From JACPNO01 sp963825405 (GTDB taxonomy: Bacteria; Acidobacteriota; Terriglobia; Bryobacterales; Bryobacteraceae): a DNA stretch of 64,000 nucleotides. The notes beneath the pieces were generated by a model. The model saw only the letters and a list, made by a program, of their open reading frames with translations. It did no database searches and was not told the DNA's origin. The translations under genes and the position numbers were made by a program. Below, one piece after another: positions 26,362 through 34,863 of the stretch. Positions within the stretch are counted from its first letter, which is position 1; each line of letters begins with the position of its first letter. The DNA lies in contig CAWGTB010000013.1 of NCBI GenBank assembly GCA_963825405.1, positions 124,001 through 188,000 of the forward strand. The letters run 5' to 3'.

Positions 26362-27804
26362 ATGACCTTCCGTCTTTTTTCCGTCTCGGTTTTTCTCGCT
26401 GCCGCGGCGACCGCGCAGGTGCTCGACATCGGTTCAAGACGCGAACTCTTCGTCGACCGGTATCTGATTGATCGCATGACCGGCACGCAGCTTCGCCTGG
26501 GCCAGCCTGTCGATACCGGTGCGGTGCTGCGTTTCGATAAGCCGTGGGAAGGATCCTTCTGCGGTTACGTCACCGTGATCAAAGACGGCGCACGTTACCG
26601 CATGTATTATCGCGGCATCCCGCAAGCCGGCCAGGATGGCAACAACGGCGAAGTCACCTGCTACGCGGAGTCCGCCGATGGCATTCGCTGGACCAAGCCC
26701 GATCTCGGTATCTATGAGATTCGCGGCACCCGCAAGAACAATGTGATCCTGGCCAACGACGCGCCTTTTTCGCACAACTTCAGCGCGCTGCTCGACACTC
26801 GTCCCGGCGTTCCCGCCGAGGAACGGTTCAAAGCGCTGGCCGGTGTCAGCCAGACCGGCTTAGTTGCTTTCGTATCCGGCGACGGCGTGCACTGGCGCAA
26901 GCTGCGCAGCGAAGCAGTGATCCCGAAGCTCGATGCGTTTGCTTTCGATTCTCAAAATCAGGCGTTCTGGTCGGAGACCGAGCAGCAGTACGTCTGCTAC
27001 TTCCGCACCTGGAAGAAAGTGGACGGCGTCAACTATCGCTGGATTTCCCGCACCACCAGCCGTGATTTTCTGACCTGGACCAAGCCAGTCGAGATGAACT
27101 TCGGCGACGCTCCCGCCGAGCATATCTACACCAATCAGACCAGTCCGTACTATCGCGCGCCGCACCTGGCAATCGGCCTCTGCGCGCGTTTCTTGCCTGG
27201 ACGCCAGGTGCTTACCGACGAGCAGGCGCGAGCGGTTGGCGTCGATCCCGGCTACTTCAAGGATTGCTCGGATGCCGTGCTGATCTCGACGCGCGGCGGC
27301 GATCGCTATGACCGGACATTTCTGGAAGCGTTTATTCGTCCCGGCCTGGGTCTGGAGAACTGGGTGTCGCGCTCGAACTATCCCGCCCTGAACGTGATCC
27401 CCACTTCCGACCGTGAAATGTCGCTGTATGTCCAAAGCAACTACGGCCAGCCTACGGCCTATCTCCGCCGCTACAAGCTGCGCCCGGACGGCTTCGCATC
27501 GATCAACGCAGGCTACCAGGGCGGCGAGTGGGTCAGCAAGCCGCTTCGATTTGCCGGGAAACATTTGATGTTCAATTACTCGACGTCCGCGCCGGGTTCG
27601 GTGCGCGTGGAGATTCAGGATGAAGGCGGCCAGCCGGTCCCTGGGTATTCACTCGCAGACGCGCGGGAATTGATCGGCGACGAGCTCGACCGCACCGTCG
27701 CGTGGAAAAACGGCGGCGATGTGAGTACCCTCGCGGGGCGGGCCGTAAGACTGCGCTTCGTCATGAAAGACGCGGATCTCTACGCCATCCGGTTCGCGAA
27801 CTAG
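26362..27804 (+). CDS. Exported five-bladed-propeller glycosidase-like protein
   Basis: A 480-residue secreted protein with signal peptide (RLFSVSVFLAAAATA). The body resembles the GH32/GH43/GH68-type beta-propeller found in many acidobacterial proteins: RRELFVDRYLIDRMTGTQLR, YVTVIKDGARYRMYYRGIPQ, TCYAESADGIRWTKPDLGIY, VAFVSGDGVHWRKL and YVCYFRTWKKVDGVNYRWIS are typical blades with the ESxDGxxWTKP motif. The end (FAGKHLMFNYSTSAPGSVRV) is a beta-sandwich lectin-like cap. The ATG at 26362 fits the signal peptide. It probably binds or cleaves a polysaccharide; the catalytic acids cannot be assigned with certainty. It is divergent from the amidohydrolase gene. Confidence 0.75.
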   Translation: MTFRLFSVSVFLAAAATAQVLDIGSRRELFVDRYLIDRMTGTQLRLGQPVDTGAVLRFDKPWEGSFCGYVTVIKDGARYRMYYRGIPQAGQDGNNGEVTCYAESADGIRWTKPDLGIYEIRGTRKNNVILANDAPFSHNFSALLDTRPGVPAEERFKALAGVSQTGLVAFVSGDGVHWRKLRSEAVIPKLDAFAFDSQNQAFWSETEQQYVCYFRTWKKVDGVNYRWISRTTSRDFLTWTKPVEMNFGDAPAEHIYTNQTSPYYRAPHLAIGLCARFLPGRQVLTDEQARAVGVDPGYFKDCSDAVLISTRGGDRYDRTFLEAFIRPGLGLENWVSRSNYPALNVIPTSDREMSLYVQSNYGQPTAYLRRYKLRPDGFASINAGYQGGEWVSKPLRFAGKHLMFNYSTSAPGSVRVEIQDEGGQPVPGYSLADARELIGDELDRTVAWKNGGDVSTLAGRAVRLRFVMKDADLYAIRFAN

Positions 27805-27931
27805 CCGTCTGGATAGCTGTTCTATCGGATCGGATAGACGCGGCGCTCGCGACCAATTGTTATGCGTCTTGTCGTCAACATTTTTGACGTTTGGTATGTG
27901 ATGTGCTTTAGGCAAGGGCGGAGGTAACATC

Positions 27932-28033
27932 ATGAAAACCAAAACCAATGTGAAGGCTGGCGGAAAAAAAGGCGACCTGCCGGTGCCGCCGATCGTAATC
28001 GTGATGAAGGATGTCCTCATTTCGTCCTATTAA
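27932..28033 (+). CDS. 33-residue candidate secreted or ribosomally made peptide
   Basis: ATG at 27932 with a strong ribosome-binding site (GGAGGT, about 27920-27925). The peptide starts MKTKTNVKAGG, continues KKGDLPVPPIVIVMKDVL and ends ISSY. The basic start up to the GG (residues 10-11) resembles a short leader with a double-glycine cleavage motif; the rest is a hydrophobic proline-rich core. It lies 53 bases before a HlyD-type adaptor gene in the same direction. No peptidase-ABC transporter or modifying enzyme is next to it, so the assignment as a leader-cleaved peptide rests on the GG motif, the strong ribosome-binding site and the adaptor gene. The flanking 27,805-27,931 holds no other gene. 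Confidence 0.5.
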   Translation: MKTKTNVKAGGKKGDLPVPPIVIVMKDVLISSY

Positions 28034-28086
28034 GGAGCCGAGCTTGACAAGCCCACACCCCATCGCCATACACTGGCCAAGTCATC

Positions 28087-29244
28087 ATGGCTACAGCATT
28101 CTCCCGCTCGGTTCGCTCGCTCGAAGCGGATGGGTTTCGCAGATCGATTGTTGGCTTGCTGCTGGTGATTCTGCTTTTGGGAGCGTGGACGGCGTGGTTT
28201 TTTCTGGCCCGGGTAGCGCGTTATGAAGTCACCGACCAGGCGCGCCTGGAAGTCGACCAAGCCGCGCATCCCATGCAGGCCGCCGTATCGGGCCGCGTGC
28301 TGTCGAGCCATTTAGCGCTGGGCGCGGAAATCCACGCCGGCGACATTCTGGTTGAGCTCGATTCCACTCCACAACGCCTGCAGCTCATGGAACAGCGCGC
28401 TCGCCTGGCGGTGATTCCGCCGCAGATCCAGGCGTTGCGCGCGGAAGTGGCGGCTGAACAGCAGGCGCGGACCGTCGAGCAGCATGCGTCGGTAACCGCC
28501 CATGAGCAGGCCGTTGCGCAGATTCGCGGCTCCGAGGCCACAGCCAAGTTCGCCGAAGAAGATTCCCAGCGGTTAGCGCAAATGACCGCTGAAGGGCTGC
28601 TGTCGGAGCGGGACGCGCGCCGCAGCCGGGCCGAAGCGCAAAGCCGGCGCGCCGCGGTCGAGAGCCTGCAAGTGGCGCCGGCGCGCGTTACATTGGAGCA
28701 GCAGACGCGCGACAGTGAGCGCGAAGTCCGGCTGCGGCGCGTTCAGGAAGAGATCACGCGCCTGGAAGGAGAGCGGGCGCTCACCACCGCCGCCATCGAG
28801 CGCCTTCAGTACGAGGTGGACCAGCGGCGGATGCGGGCCTCGGTGAGCGGGCGTCTGGGCGAAGTGGAAGCGCTGCGGATCGGCGCGGTCGTGAGAGAGG
28901 GCGACAAGCTCGGCGTGATCGTGCCTTCAGGCGCGGTCCGCGTCATCGCTGATTTTCTGCCGTCGGCAGCGCTGGGACGGATTCAGCCCGGCCAGCCTGC
29001 GCGTATGCGCCTGCAAGGCTTTCCCTGGGCGCAATACGGCACCATTTCCGCCACGGTCTCGAATGTTGGCAGCGAAGTGCGCGACGGCCGTGTGCGCGTT
29101 GAACTGCTGGTCAATGGCGGGGGCGCTCGCATTCCCATCCAGCACGGCCTGCCCGGATCGGTTGAAGTGCAAGTGGAATACGCCTCGCCCGCGAGTTTAA
29201 CTTTGCGCGCCGCCGGCCGCATGGTTGCTGCGCCCACGCCATAA
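28087..29244 (+). CDS. HlyD-type membrane fusion (adaptor) protein
   Basis: A 385-residue periplasmic adaptor of the HlyD/EmrA family. It has one N-terminal transmembrane helix (IVGLLLVILLLGAWTAWFFL, about 23-42), the first biotinyl-lipoyl half (AVSGRVLSSHLALGAEIHAG), a long coiled-coil hairpin (about residues 95-250, rich in E, Q, A, R, with EQHASVTAHEQAVAQIRG) and the second lipoyl half (MRASVSGRLGEVEALRIGAV), then a beta-barrel (VRVIADFLPSAALGRIQPGQ). Such adaptors link an inner-membrane transporter to an outer-membrane channel, often for peptide or drug export. No transporter gene adjoins it; the next gene is on the other strand. It may serve the small peptide encoded upstream. Confidence 0.8.
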   Translation: MATAFSRSVRSLEADGFRRSIVGLLLVILLLGAWTAWFFLARVARYEVTDQARLEVDQAAHPMQAAVSGRVLSSHLALGAEIHAGDILVELDSTPQRLQLMEQRARLAVIPPQIQALRAEVAAEQQARTVEQHASVTAHEQAVAQIRGSEATAKFAEEDSQRLAQMTAEGLLSERDARRSRAEAQSRRAAVESLQVAPARVTLEQQTRDSEREVRLRRVQEEITRLEGERALTTAAIERLQYEVDQRRMRASVSGRLGEVEALRIGAVVREGDKLGVIVPSGAVRVIADFLPSAALGRIQPGQPARMRLQGFPWAQYGTISATVSNVGSEVRDGRVRVELLVNGGGARIPIQHGLPGSVEVQVEYASPASLTLRAAGRMVAAPTP

Positions 29245-29269
29245 ATAAGCAGGCCGGGGATCTGCTCCA

Positions 29270-30511
29270 CTAACCAGCCAGCAATTCCGCGGTCTTTCGA
29301 ATGTCTTCGTCGGTGTGCGCAGCCGAAACAAACGCGGCTTCGAATTGTGATGGCGGCCAATAGACGCCATTCTCCAGCAGCGCGTGGAAAAACTTCGCAA
29401 AGCGTTTCGTGTCGGATTTTTTAACGGAATCCCAATCAGTCACCGGTCCTTCATTGAAGAAGAGCGTAATCATCGAGCCCACGCGATTCACCGTGACGCC
29501 CTTCGGAGCCGCGGCAGCTAGCTTGGCCGCGGTTCGCTCCAATTTCTGGTAAACCTCAGGATGCGATTTCAAATGGCGCAGCATCGCGAGTCCGGCCGCT
29601 ACCGCCAAAGGATTTCCTGAGAGCGTGCCCGCCTGATAAATCGGCCCAGAAGGTGCCACGCGCTGCATGATCTCCGCCCGGCCGCCGTATGCGCCGATGG
29701 GCAAGCCTCCGCCAATCACTTTGCCGAGCGTCGTCATATCGGGGCAAACGCCGTAAAGCTGCTGCGCGCCGCCGAAGGCCACGCGAAATCCGGTCATCAC
29801 TTCATCCAGAATCAGCAGCGCTCCATGACGCGCGGTGATATCGCGCAATGCCGCGAGATATCCCGGGGCAGGCGGGACGCATCCCATATTGCCCACCACC
29901 GGCTCGACAATCACGCCGGCAATCTGTCCAGGGTGCGTTTCGAAAGCCCGCTCGACCGTCGCCACGGAATTGAAGGGCAGCGCAATGGTCGTATCGCTGA
30001 AACCCTTGGGCACGCCGGGCGAATCCGGCAATCCCAGCGTGGCCACGCCCGAGCCGGCCTTCACCAGCAGCGAATCCACGTGGCCGTGATAACAGCCCTC
30101 GAATTTAACGATCAGATCGCGGCCGGTGAATCCGCGCGCGACGCGAATCGCCGACATGGTGGCTTCGGTGCCGGAATTGACCAGGCGCACCATTTCAATC
30201 GACGGCACCGCGTCGCAGATGGCCTCGGCAAGTTCCACTTCGCGCTCAGTGGGCGCGCCGAAGCTGGTGCCAATTTTGAGGGCGTCTTCCAGCGCGGCCA
30301 GAATTTCAGGATGACGGTGGCCCAGCAGAAGGGGTCCCCAGGAGCCGACGTAATCGATATACTCGCGGCCATCGACATCGAAAATGTGCGAACCCTGCCC
30401 GCGCGCCATGAACGGCGGGGTTCCGCCCACGCCGCGAAAAGCGCGAACCGGGGAATTGACGCCTCCCGGAATCACTTTCTGCGCTCGCTGGAATAGGCTT
30501 TCGGAGGACAT
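29270..30511 (-). CDS. hemL: Glutamate-1-semialdehyde 2,1-aminomutase
   Basis: Makes 5-aminolevulinate from glutamate-1-semialdehyde in the C5 haem pathway. The 413-residue product starts MSSESLFQRAQKVIPGGVNS, followed by SPVRAFRGVGGTPPFMARG and FDVDGREYIDYVGSWGPLL. PLP-binding features are MVRLVNSGTEATMSAIRVAR, the phosphate site and the Schiff-base lysine in MTTLGKVIGGGLPIGAYGGR; EGCYHGHVDSLLVKAGSGV is the conserved segment after the large-domain start. The ATG at 30511 overlaps the upstream gene's stop (TGATG). An ORF reading to 31087 exists, but that extension lies antisense-frame over the reductase gene and is not used. Confidence 0.93.
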   Translation of the reverse strand: MSSESLFQRAQKVIPGGVNSPVRAFRGVGGTPPFMARGQGSHIFDVDGREYIDYVGSWGPLLLGHRHPEILAALEDALKIGTSFGAPTEREVELAEAICDAVPSIEMVRLVNSGTEATMSAIRVARGFTGRDLIVKFEGCYHGHVDSLLVKAGSGVATLGLPDSPGVPKGFSDTTIALPFNSVATVERAFETHPGQIAGVIVEPVVGNMGCVPPAPGYLAALRDITARHGALLILDEVMTGFRVAFGGAQQLYGVCPDMTTLGKVIGGGLPIGAYGGRAEIMQRVAPSGPIYQAGTLSGNPLAVAAGLAMLRHLKSHPEVYQKLERTAAKLAAAAPKGVTVNRVGSMITLFFNEGPVTDWDSVKKSDTKRFAKFFHALLENGVYWPPSQFEAAFVSAAHTDEDIRKTAELLAG

Positions 30512-31686
30512 CAGGTGCGCGCGCGGCCGGGAAGAATTTTGCCGAACGCGCTGTGCATAGCGATCTCGTACAAGCTGCCGTTCAGATTCCCTAGAAGCCG
30601 TTTCTTCAAACCGAGGTAAGACTGCGTGCCCGCAAAAAGATCCTGCATGACGGACGCAAAGCGCGGGCTGTAACGCGTGAATTGCACCATGCGCGCAGGA
30701 ACCGTGCCCAGAAGAAATTTGCCCAGGAACACGCGTTTGGCCAGGCGGGATGCGAATTCCAGATCGCCGGTGAAATCGCGGCGCAACATGCGGCGGTAGG
30801 CGTGGCCCACGCGATCGCGCACTTCCGAAGCCAGCGCGGCGACGGCGAGATCGGCGGAGCGAATCGCATAGTATAAGCCTTCGCCGGTGATGGGATCGAC
30901 CAAGCCGGCAGCATCCCCCACCGCCATCCAGCCATCGCCCGCCACGCGATTGTGCTTCCACGCCGCAGTCTCGAGCGAAGGCAGCAAGTGACTGTAGAAC
31001 GCCGCTCCCTGCCAGGCAATTCCTTTCCGCGTAAGATACGTTTCCAAGCGCTGGCGCAGCTTGGCAGCCGACTGGCCCTTGCCGCAAATACCCACCGAAA
31101 GATGTCCGCAGCGTGGAAAAATCCAGATGTACCCTTCGAGCTCAGGCAGAAATTCGATGTCGATTCCGGCGCGCTCTCCGGGCACATAATAGCCCAGCGC
31201 CGCCATGGTATCGCCCGCCGTGAGTTCCGTTCCCACCTGGCGCAGCGGGTTGCGCGCTCCCGTGGCGACGATGCAATAGTCGGCTTCGAGTGTCCCGGAT
31301 TTGGTCTTGAGCTGCCAGCCATCGCCCCGGCGATTCATTTCGGTGACGCGCTCTTTTTCGATTTGCGCGCCGGCGCGCTCGGCACGCTGTAGCAGCATGC
31401 GATTCAGGTCGAAGCGGGAGTAGATCAGAATCGGCTCGCGCAATTTGAGGGTGACGTCCCCGGCGCGCGGAGCGGTTAGCACGGTTTCCGTGATGGTTTT
31501 CTTGGGGGTATCGTTCTCAATCAGGAACGGATACTGGTTGTAAGCTTTCCAGGTGAGTCCACCGCCACATGGCTTTTCCCAAGCGAGTTTTTCGTCGAAC
31601 ACCACGGTCGCAATGCCGCGCGAGGCCAGTTGTTCGGCGGCGAATGCCCCGGCCGGGCCGCCACCTAGTATGGCGACGCGCTTCAT
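30511..31686 (-). CDS. Geranylgeranyl-reductase-family FAD oxidoreductase
   Basis: A 391-residue flavoprotein of the geranylgeranyl-reductase/FixC-like group. It has the FAD Rossmann motif VAILGGGPAGAFAAEQLASR at the start, EKPCGGGLTWKA with the conserved CGGG (as in geranylgeranyl reductases), and the second FAD motif WMAVGDAAGLVDPITGEGLY. Members reduce isoprenoid double bonds or act on other polyprenoid or hydrophobic substrates. The ATG at 31686 overlaps the lipoprotein gene in an ATGA. It lies between hemH and hemL, so a role near haem, quinone or isoprenoid metabolism is suggested; the substrate is not visible. Confidence 0.8.
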   Translation of the reverse strand: MKRVAILGGGPAGAFAAEQLASRGIATVVFDEKLAWEKPCGGGLTWKAYNQYPFLIENDTPKKTITETVLTAPRAGDVTLKLREPILIYSRFDLNRMLLQRAERAGAQIEKERVTEMNRRGDGWQLKTKSGTLEADYCIVATGARNPLRQVGTELTAGDTMAALGYYVPGERAGIDIEFLPELEGYIWIFPRCGHLSVGICGKGQSAAKLRQRLETYLTRKGIAWQGAAFYSHLLPSLETAAWKHNRVAGDGWMAVGDAAGLVDPITGEGLYYAIRSADLAVAALASEVRDRVGHAYRRMLRRDFTGDLEFASRLAKRVFLGKFLLGTVPARMVQFTRYSPRFASVMQDLFAGTQSYLGLKKRLLGNLNGSLYEIAMHSAFGKILPGRART

Positions 31687-32081
31687 TGCGGCGGGGCCGT
31701 TGAGGGATGCCCTGGCGGCAGAGCGCCCTCGGCCGCGCCAGCCGGAGCCGCGGCTGACGTCCCATGCGGATTCACACTGTCTTTCACCACCCACTTGTCG
31801 CCTTTGCGCGTGAGCGTGTAGCGAATCGTCATGCCCTTGCCCGCTGGCGAACCCTTCGCGGTGAACGACACGGTGGCGTCGGCTTCATCTTTGCGAAACG
31901 AGACCGCGGTCACGTCCACGTTCATGGCGGCCATGTTGAGATTGCCGCGCGTGCCGAGGTAATCCAGCACGCCTTGTCGCACGGCTTCGGAGGTATCGTT
32001 ACGGCTGCCGCACGCGGTCAGCAAGAACAGCGCGGCAAGCGGGATGGCTGCGGCTCTCACCACTCGATTATACAGAAGCAC
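31683..32081 (-). CDS. Small lipoprotein
   Basis: A 132-residue protein with the lipobox LAALFLLTACGSRND (lipid-modified Cys), then a domain with VRQGVLDYLGTRGNLNMAAM, VDVTAVSFRKDEADATVSFT and IRYTLTRKGDKWVVKDSVNP that has the look of a small NTF2/cystatin-like beta-sheet domain of exported acidobacterial proteins, and a Pro/Ala-rich tail (GALPPGHPSTAPP). Starts are ATG at 32081 or GTG at 32063/32060; the later ones would avoid a 14-base overlap with hemH and place the hydrophobic core closer to the N-terminus. It is coupled to the reductase gene by ATGA. Function unknown. Confidence 0.6.
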   Translation of the reverse strand: MLLYNRVVRAAAIPLAALFLLTACGSRNDTSEAVRQGVLDYLGTRGNLNMAAMNVDVTAVSFRKDEADATVSFTAKGSPAGKGMTIRYTLTRKGDKWVVKDSVNPHGTSAAAPAGAAEGALPPGHPSTAPPQ

Positions 32082-33060
32082 TCAGAGGGCGTTCCTGCGG
32101 AACCACCAAGTTGTCGACCAGGCCGGCCAGCGCCTCGATGAACTCCGGCGAGTCGTTCAGACCGGGAACCATGCGGTAATTCGCGATGCCCAGCCCGCGC
32201 GCCTGCTCGCGGTGTTCGATGTCGATTTCGTGAAGCGTTTCCACGTGATCGGAAACGAAAGAGATCGGCACGACGAGTATATTCTTCGAGCCTTCCGCTG
32301 CCAGCCGCTTGACGGTTTCATGCATGGACGGGCGCAGCCACTTCGACGCCCCCACCTTGCTCTGGTAACAGACGTGACGGCGCGAAGGCCAGCCTCCGCG
32401 GGCCCAAACCAAATCGACAGTTTCTTCGATCTGCCGTTGATACGGGTCGCCCTTTTCGATGACCGACATAGGCACGCTGTGCGCGCTGAACACCATGTCG
32501 ACATCGCTGGGCTCAGCAAATTCCGCGAGCGACCTCCGAATCCCGGAAACCACCGACTCAATGTACGCCGGATCGCGGTAAAACTCCTTCACGATGTGAA
32601 CAGCCGGACTCCAGCCGTTGGGGCGGAAGCGCCGGTTCCACTCGTTCACGCTGCTGCCAGTGGTGGTTTTGGAATACTGCGGATAAAGGGGAAGCAACAC
32701 GACTTCATCGGGCGCATGCTGGGCAAGCTCCGCAATCGCCTCCTGCGTAAACGGCTTCCAGTAGCGCATGGCAACTACGACGCGCGCATCGTAATCCTGG
32801 CGCAGCCGCTTCTCCAGCGCTACGGCCTGCCGCCGCGTGAATTCGAGAATCGGCGATTTCCCGCCGATCTCCGCGTAATGATGTGCGACGTGTTTCGCCC
32901 GCGAGACCGAAATGAGTTTGGCCAATGGCTGGCGGGCAATCCTGGCGAACGGGAAATCGATGATATCCGGATCGCAAAACAGGTTGTAAAGAAAAGGCTC
33001 GATGGACTCCAGTGAATCCGGCCCACCCAGTTGGAATAGCACTACGCCGACTTTTTTCAA
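32068..33060 (-). CDS. hemH: Ferrochelatase
   Basis: Inserts ferrous iron into protoporphyrin IX (or coproporphyrin III). The 330-residue product begins MKKVGVVLFQLGGPDSLESI and contains FLYNLFCDPDIIDFPF, GGKSPILEFTRRQA, VVVAMRYWKPFTQEAIAELA, VVLLPLYPQYSKTTTGSS and the catalytic His in MVFSAHSVPMS, followed by CYQSKVGASKWLRPS and ILVVPISFVSDHVETLHEID (Glu near the metal). All are family signatures. It is the first gene of the row hemH-lipoprotein-reductase-hemL on the minus strand. Confidence 0.92.
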   Translation of the reverse strand: MKKVGVVLFQLGGPDSLESIEPFLYNLFCDPDIIDFPFARIARQPLAKLISVSRAKHVAHHYAEIGGKSPILEFTRRQAVALEKRLRQDYDARVVVAMRYWKPFTQEAIAELAQHAPDEVVLLPLYPQYSKTTTGSSVNEWNRRFRPNGWSPAVHIVKEFYRDPAYIESVVSGIRRSLAEFAEPSDVDMVFSAHSVPMSVIEKGDPYQRQIEETVDLVWARGGWPSRRHVCYQSKVGASKWLRPSMHETVKRLAAEGSKNILVVPISFVSDHVETLHEIDIEHREQARGLGIANYRMVPGLNDSPEFIEALAGLVDNLVVPQERPLSASV

Positions 33061-33096
33061 TATGATCCCTGAAACTGTTGAGTTTACACTATTGGC

Positions 33097-34863
33097 ATGG
33101 GGTTCCGTCTCGCCGCGATCGGACTGGCGCTGTGCTCAATGCATCTCACTGGCCAGACCGTGTGCGGCCCCACGCCTCAGTATTCGCCTTGTGAAATTGC
33201 CTTCGAGCTGAGCGCGGCCGATCTGAAGCAGCATCCCAATCCTTTTGCCACCGTGGATATCAGCGCGGAGTTTCGCTCGCCGCGCCACAAAACGTATCTC
33301 ATGCCGGGTTACTGGGATGGCGCCGGGCGAGTGATCGTGCGCTTCTCGCCCACCGAGGCGGGCGAATGGGATTTCCGCGTCACCAGCAATCTCGCCGCCT
33401 ACCAGGGCAAAACGGGAATCTTTTCGGCCAAGGAATCGGACGCGCCGGGATTCATCCGCACGGCCAACGTGCATCATTTCGCTTACGAAAACATGCAGCC
33501 GCATTTGTGGATGGGCTATGAGCTGAAGCGATTCCAATTTCTAGATGCGGCGACCTTCCGTAAGATCGTCGACGCCCGCGCGGACGAAAAGTTCACTCAT
33601 ATCAGTGGCAGCCTGCTAGGCGAAGAGGAAGACACGCGCAAAGCCTTCCCCGCCCCCTACCAGGCCGACCTCGCCTACTTCCAGCATCTGGACGAGTGCG
33701 TGCGGTATATCCACCAGAAAGGTATGACCGCCGATCTGGCGATCGCCGCCGGCCTCAATCAGATTGTCCGCGCCTTCCCCGAGTGGCAGCAGCGCGAGCG
33801 CCTGGTGCGCTATCTGGTGGCGCGCTACGCGGCTTTCAACATCACCTGGGCAGGCGTCGAACACTTCGAAAATTCCTCCAACACGCGCGATGTTCTGAAA
33901 GAGCTTGGCCTGGCGCTCAAGAAAATCGATCCCTACCAGCACGTGCGCTCTACCGGCACCGAAGGCAGCTCGGCCGGATTCTCGGACGACGGTTGGATGG
34001 ATTACATCACCCAGCATTCGAGCGATCCCGCAATCGGCGCCATCGAACACCAGTTGTATCCGGCCGCCTTCGTAAGCGCCGGTTTTGCCGCGCCCGGCGC
34101 CGATGCCGACACCTTTCGCCACAACCTATGGAATGCCGCCATGAACGGGCAATACGTCTCGGCGACGGCTGACCCGGCCGCATCGCGCGCGGACATGAAA
34201 GCGTTTTTCGAATTCTTCTCGAAGACCCGCCACTGGGAGCTCGAGCCGTATTTCGATGTCGATGGCGGGCGCGCGCTGGCACTCGAAGATGTCGAGTACA
34301 TCGTTTACGTCGATAAAGGCGGGCCGGTGGAAGTCACCGTCGAAAAGCACGGGTACGATGTCGCCTGGTTCAATCCGGTGAGCGGTGAATTCAATAAGGC
34401 GAAGGATTTCAAAGGCGAGCACTTCACCGGCGAGCCGCCCGACCGCCAGCATGATTGGGTCCTTCTCATCTCGCGCGAAGGCCACAAAGAATCCATGCGG
34501 AAATCGTACAAGTTCGATTCCCGCCACATCCTGATGCAGGAAATCGAGCTCAATCCGCAGAAAATTCCGTTCGACGTCGCTGAGCCCGCCGCCGATACGC
34601 TCTCGCTTGCCGCGCCCGTGAGCTTTGCCGCCAAGCTGAAACGGGAGACGCACGCGACGCGGTCCATGCTCTATCTGTGGACGGCGGAAGTGGTTGCGGA
34701 CAACCAGGGCGCGCGCGTGGTAGGCACCGGGCCCAAAGGCACGTTCCGCCTTCCGCCGGACATCGCGGTGCACTTCCCCGCCGGGCTGCATGTGCGCCTG
34801 GAGGGAATGAACGCCAACGGAAAAGTCTACACGCTGGATCGCACCTACCAGCTCACCCAGTGA
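33097..34863 (+). CDS. Exported DUF5060 glycosidase-like protein
   Basis: A 588-residue secreted protein (signal GFRLAAIGLALCSMHLTG). Residues about 25-115 are a DUF5060 beta-sandwich (YSPCEIAFELSAADLKQHPN, MPGYWDGAGRVIVRFSPTEA, GEWDFRVTSNLAAYQGKTG). Residues about 125-400 look like the TIM-barrel of the DUF4038/GH families: ADLAIAAGLNQIVRAFPEWQ, RYAAFNITWAGVEHFENSSN (candidate catalytic Glu), YITQHSSDPAIGAIEHQL and ATADPAASRADMKAFFEFF. The C-terminal part holds a domain with VEVTVEKHGYDVAWFNPVSG. The protein probably hydrolyses a plant or microbial polysaccharide. It is coupled to tsaB by a GTGA overlap, an unusual pairing. Confidence 0.75.
   Translation: MGFRLAAIGLALCSMHLTGQTVCGPTPQYSPCEIAFELSAADLKQHPNPFATVDISAEFRSPRHKTYLMPGYWDGAGRVIVRFSPTEAGEWDFRVTSNLAAYQGKTGIFSAKESDAPGFIRTANVHHFAYENMQPHLWMGYELKRFQFLDAATFRKIVDARADEKFTHISGSLLGEEEDTRKAFPAPYQADLAYFQHLDECVRYIHQKGMTADLAIAAGLNQIVRAFPEWQQRERLVRYLVARYAAFNITWAGVEHFENSSNTRDVLKELGLALKKIDPYQHVRSTGTEGSSAGFSDDGWMDYITQHSSDPAIGAIEHQLYPAAFVSAGFAAPGADADTFRHNLWNAAMNGQYVSATADPAASRADMKAFFEFFSKTRHWELEPYFDVDGGRALALEDVEYIVYVDKGGPVEVTVEKHGYDVAWFNPVSGEFNKAKDFKGEHFTGEPPDRQHDWVLLISREGHKESMRKSYKFDSRHILMQEIELNPQKIPFDVAEPAADTLSLAAPVSFAAKLKRETHATRSMLYLWTAEVVADNQGARVVGTGPKGTFRLPPDIAVHFPAGLHVRLEGMNANGKVYTLDRTYQLTQ

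Noticed and set aside
28044..28074. TTGACA (28044-28049) as promoter of the HlyD gene
   Set aside because: The -35 box is perfect but no convincing -10 box follows at the right distance; the spacing to TACACT is 19 bases with only four matches.
29270..31087. A 605-residue start for hemL
   Set aside because: The first 190 residues lie in a wrong frame over the reductase gene; the hemL homology begins at the ATG at 30511.
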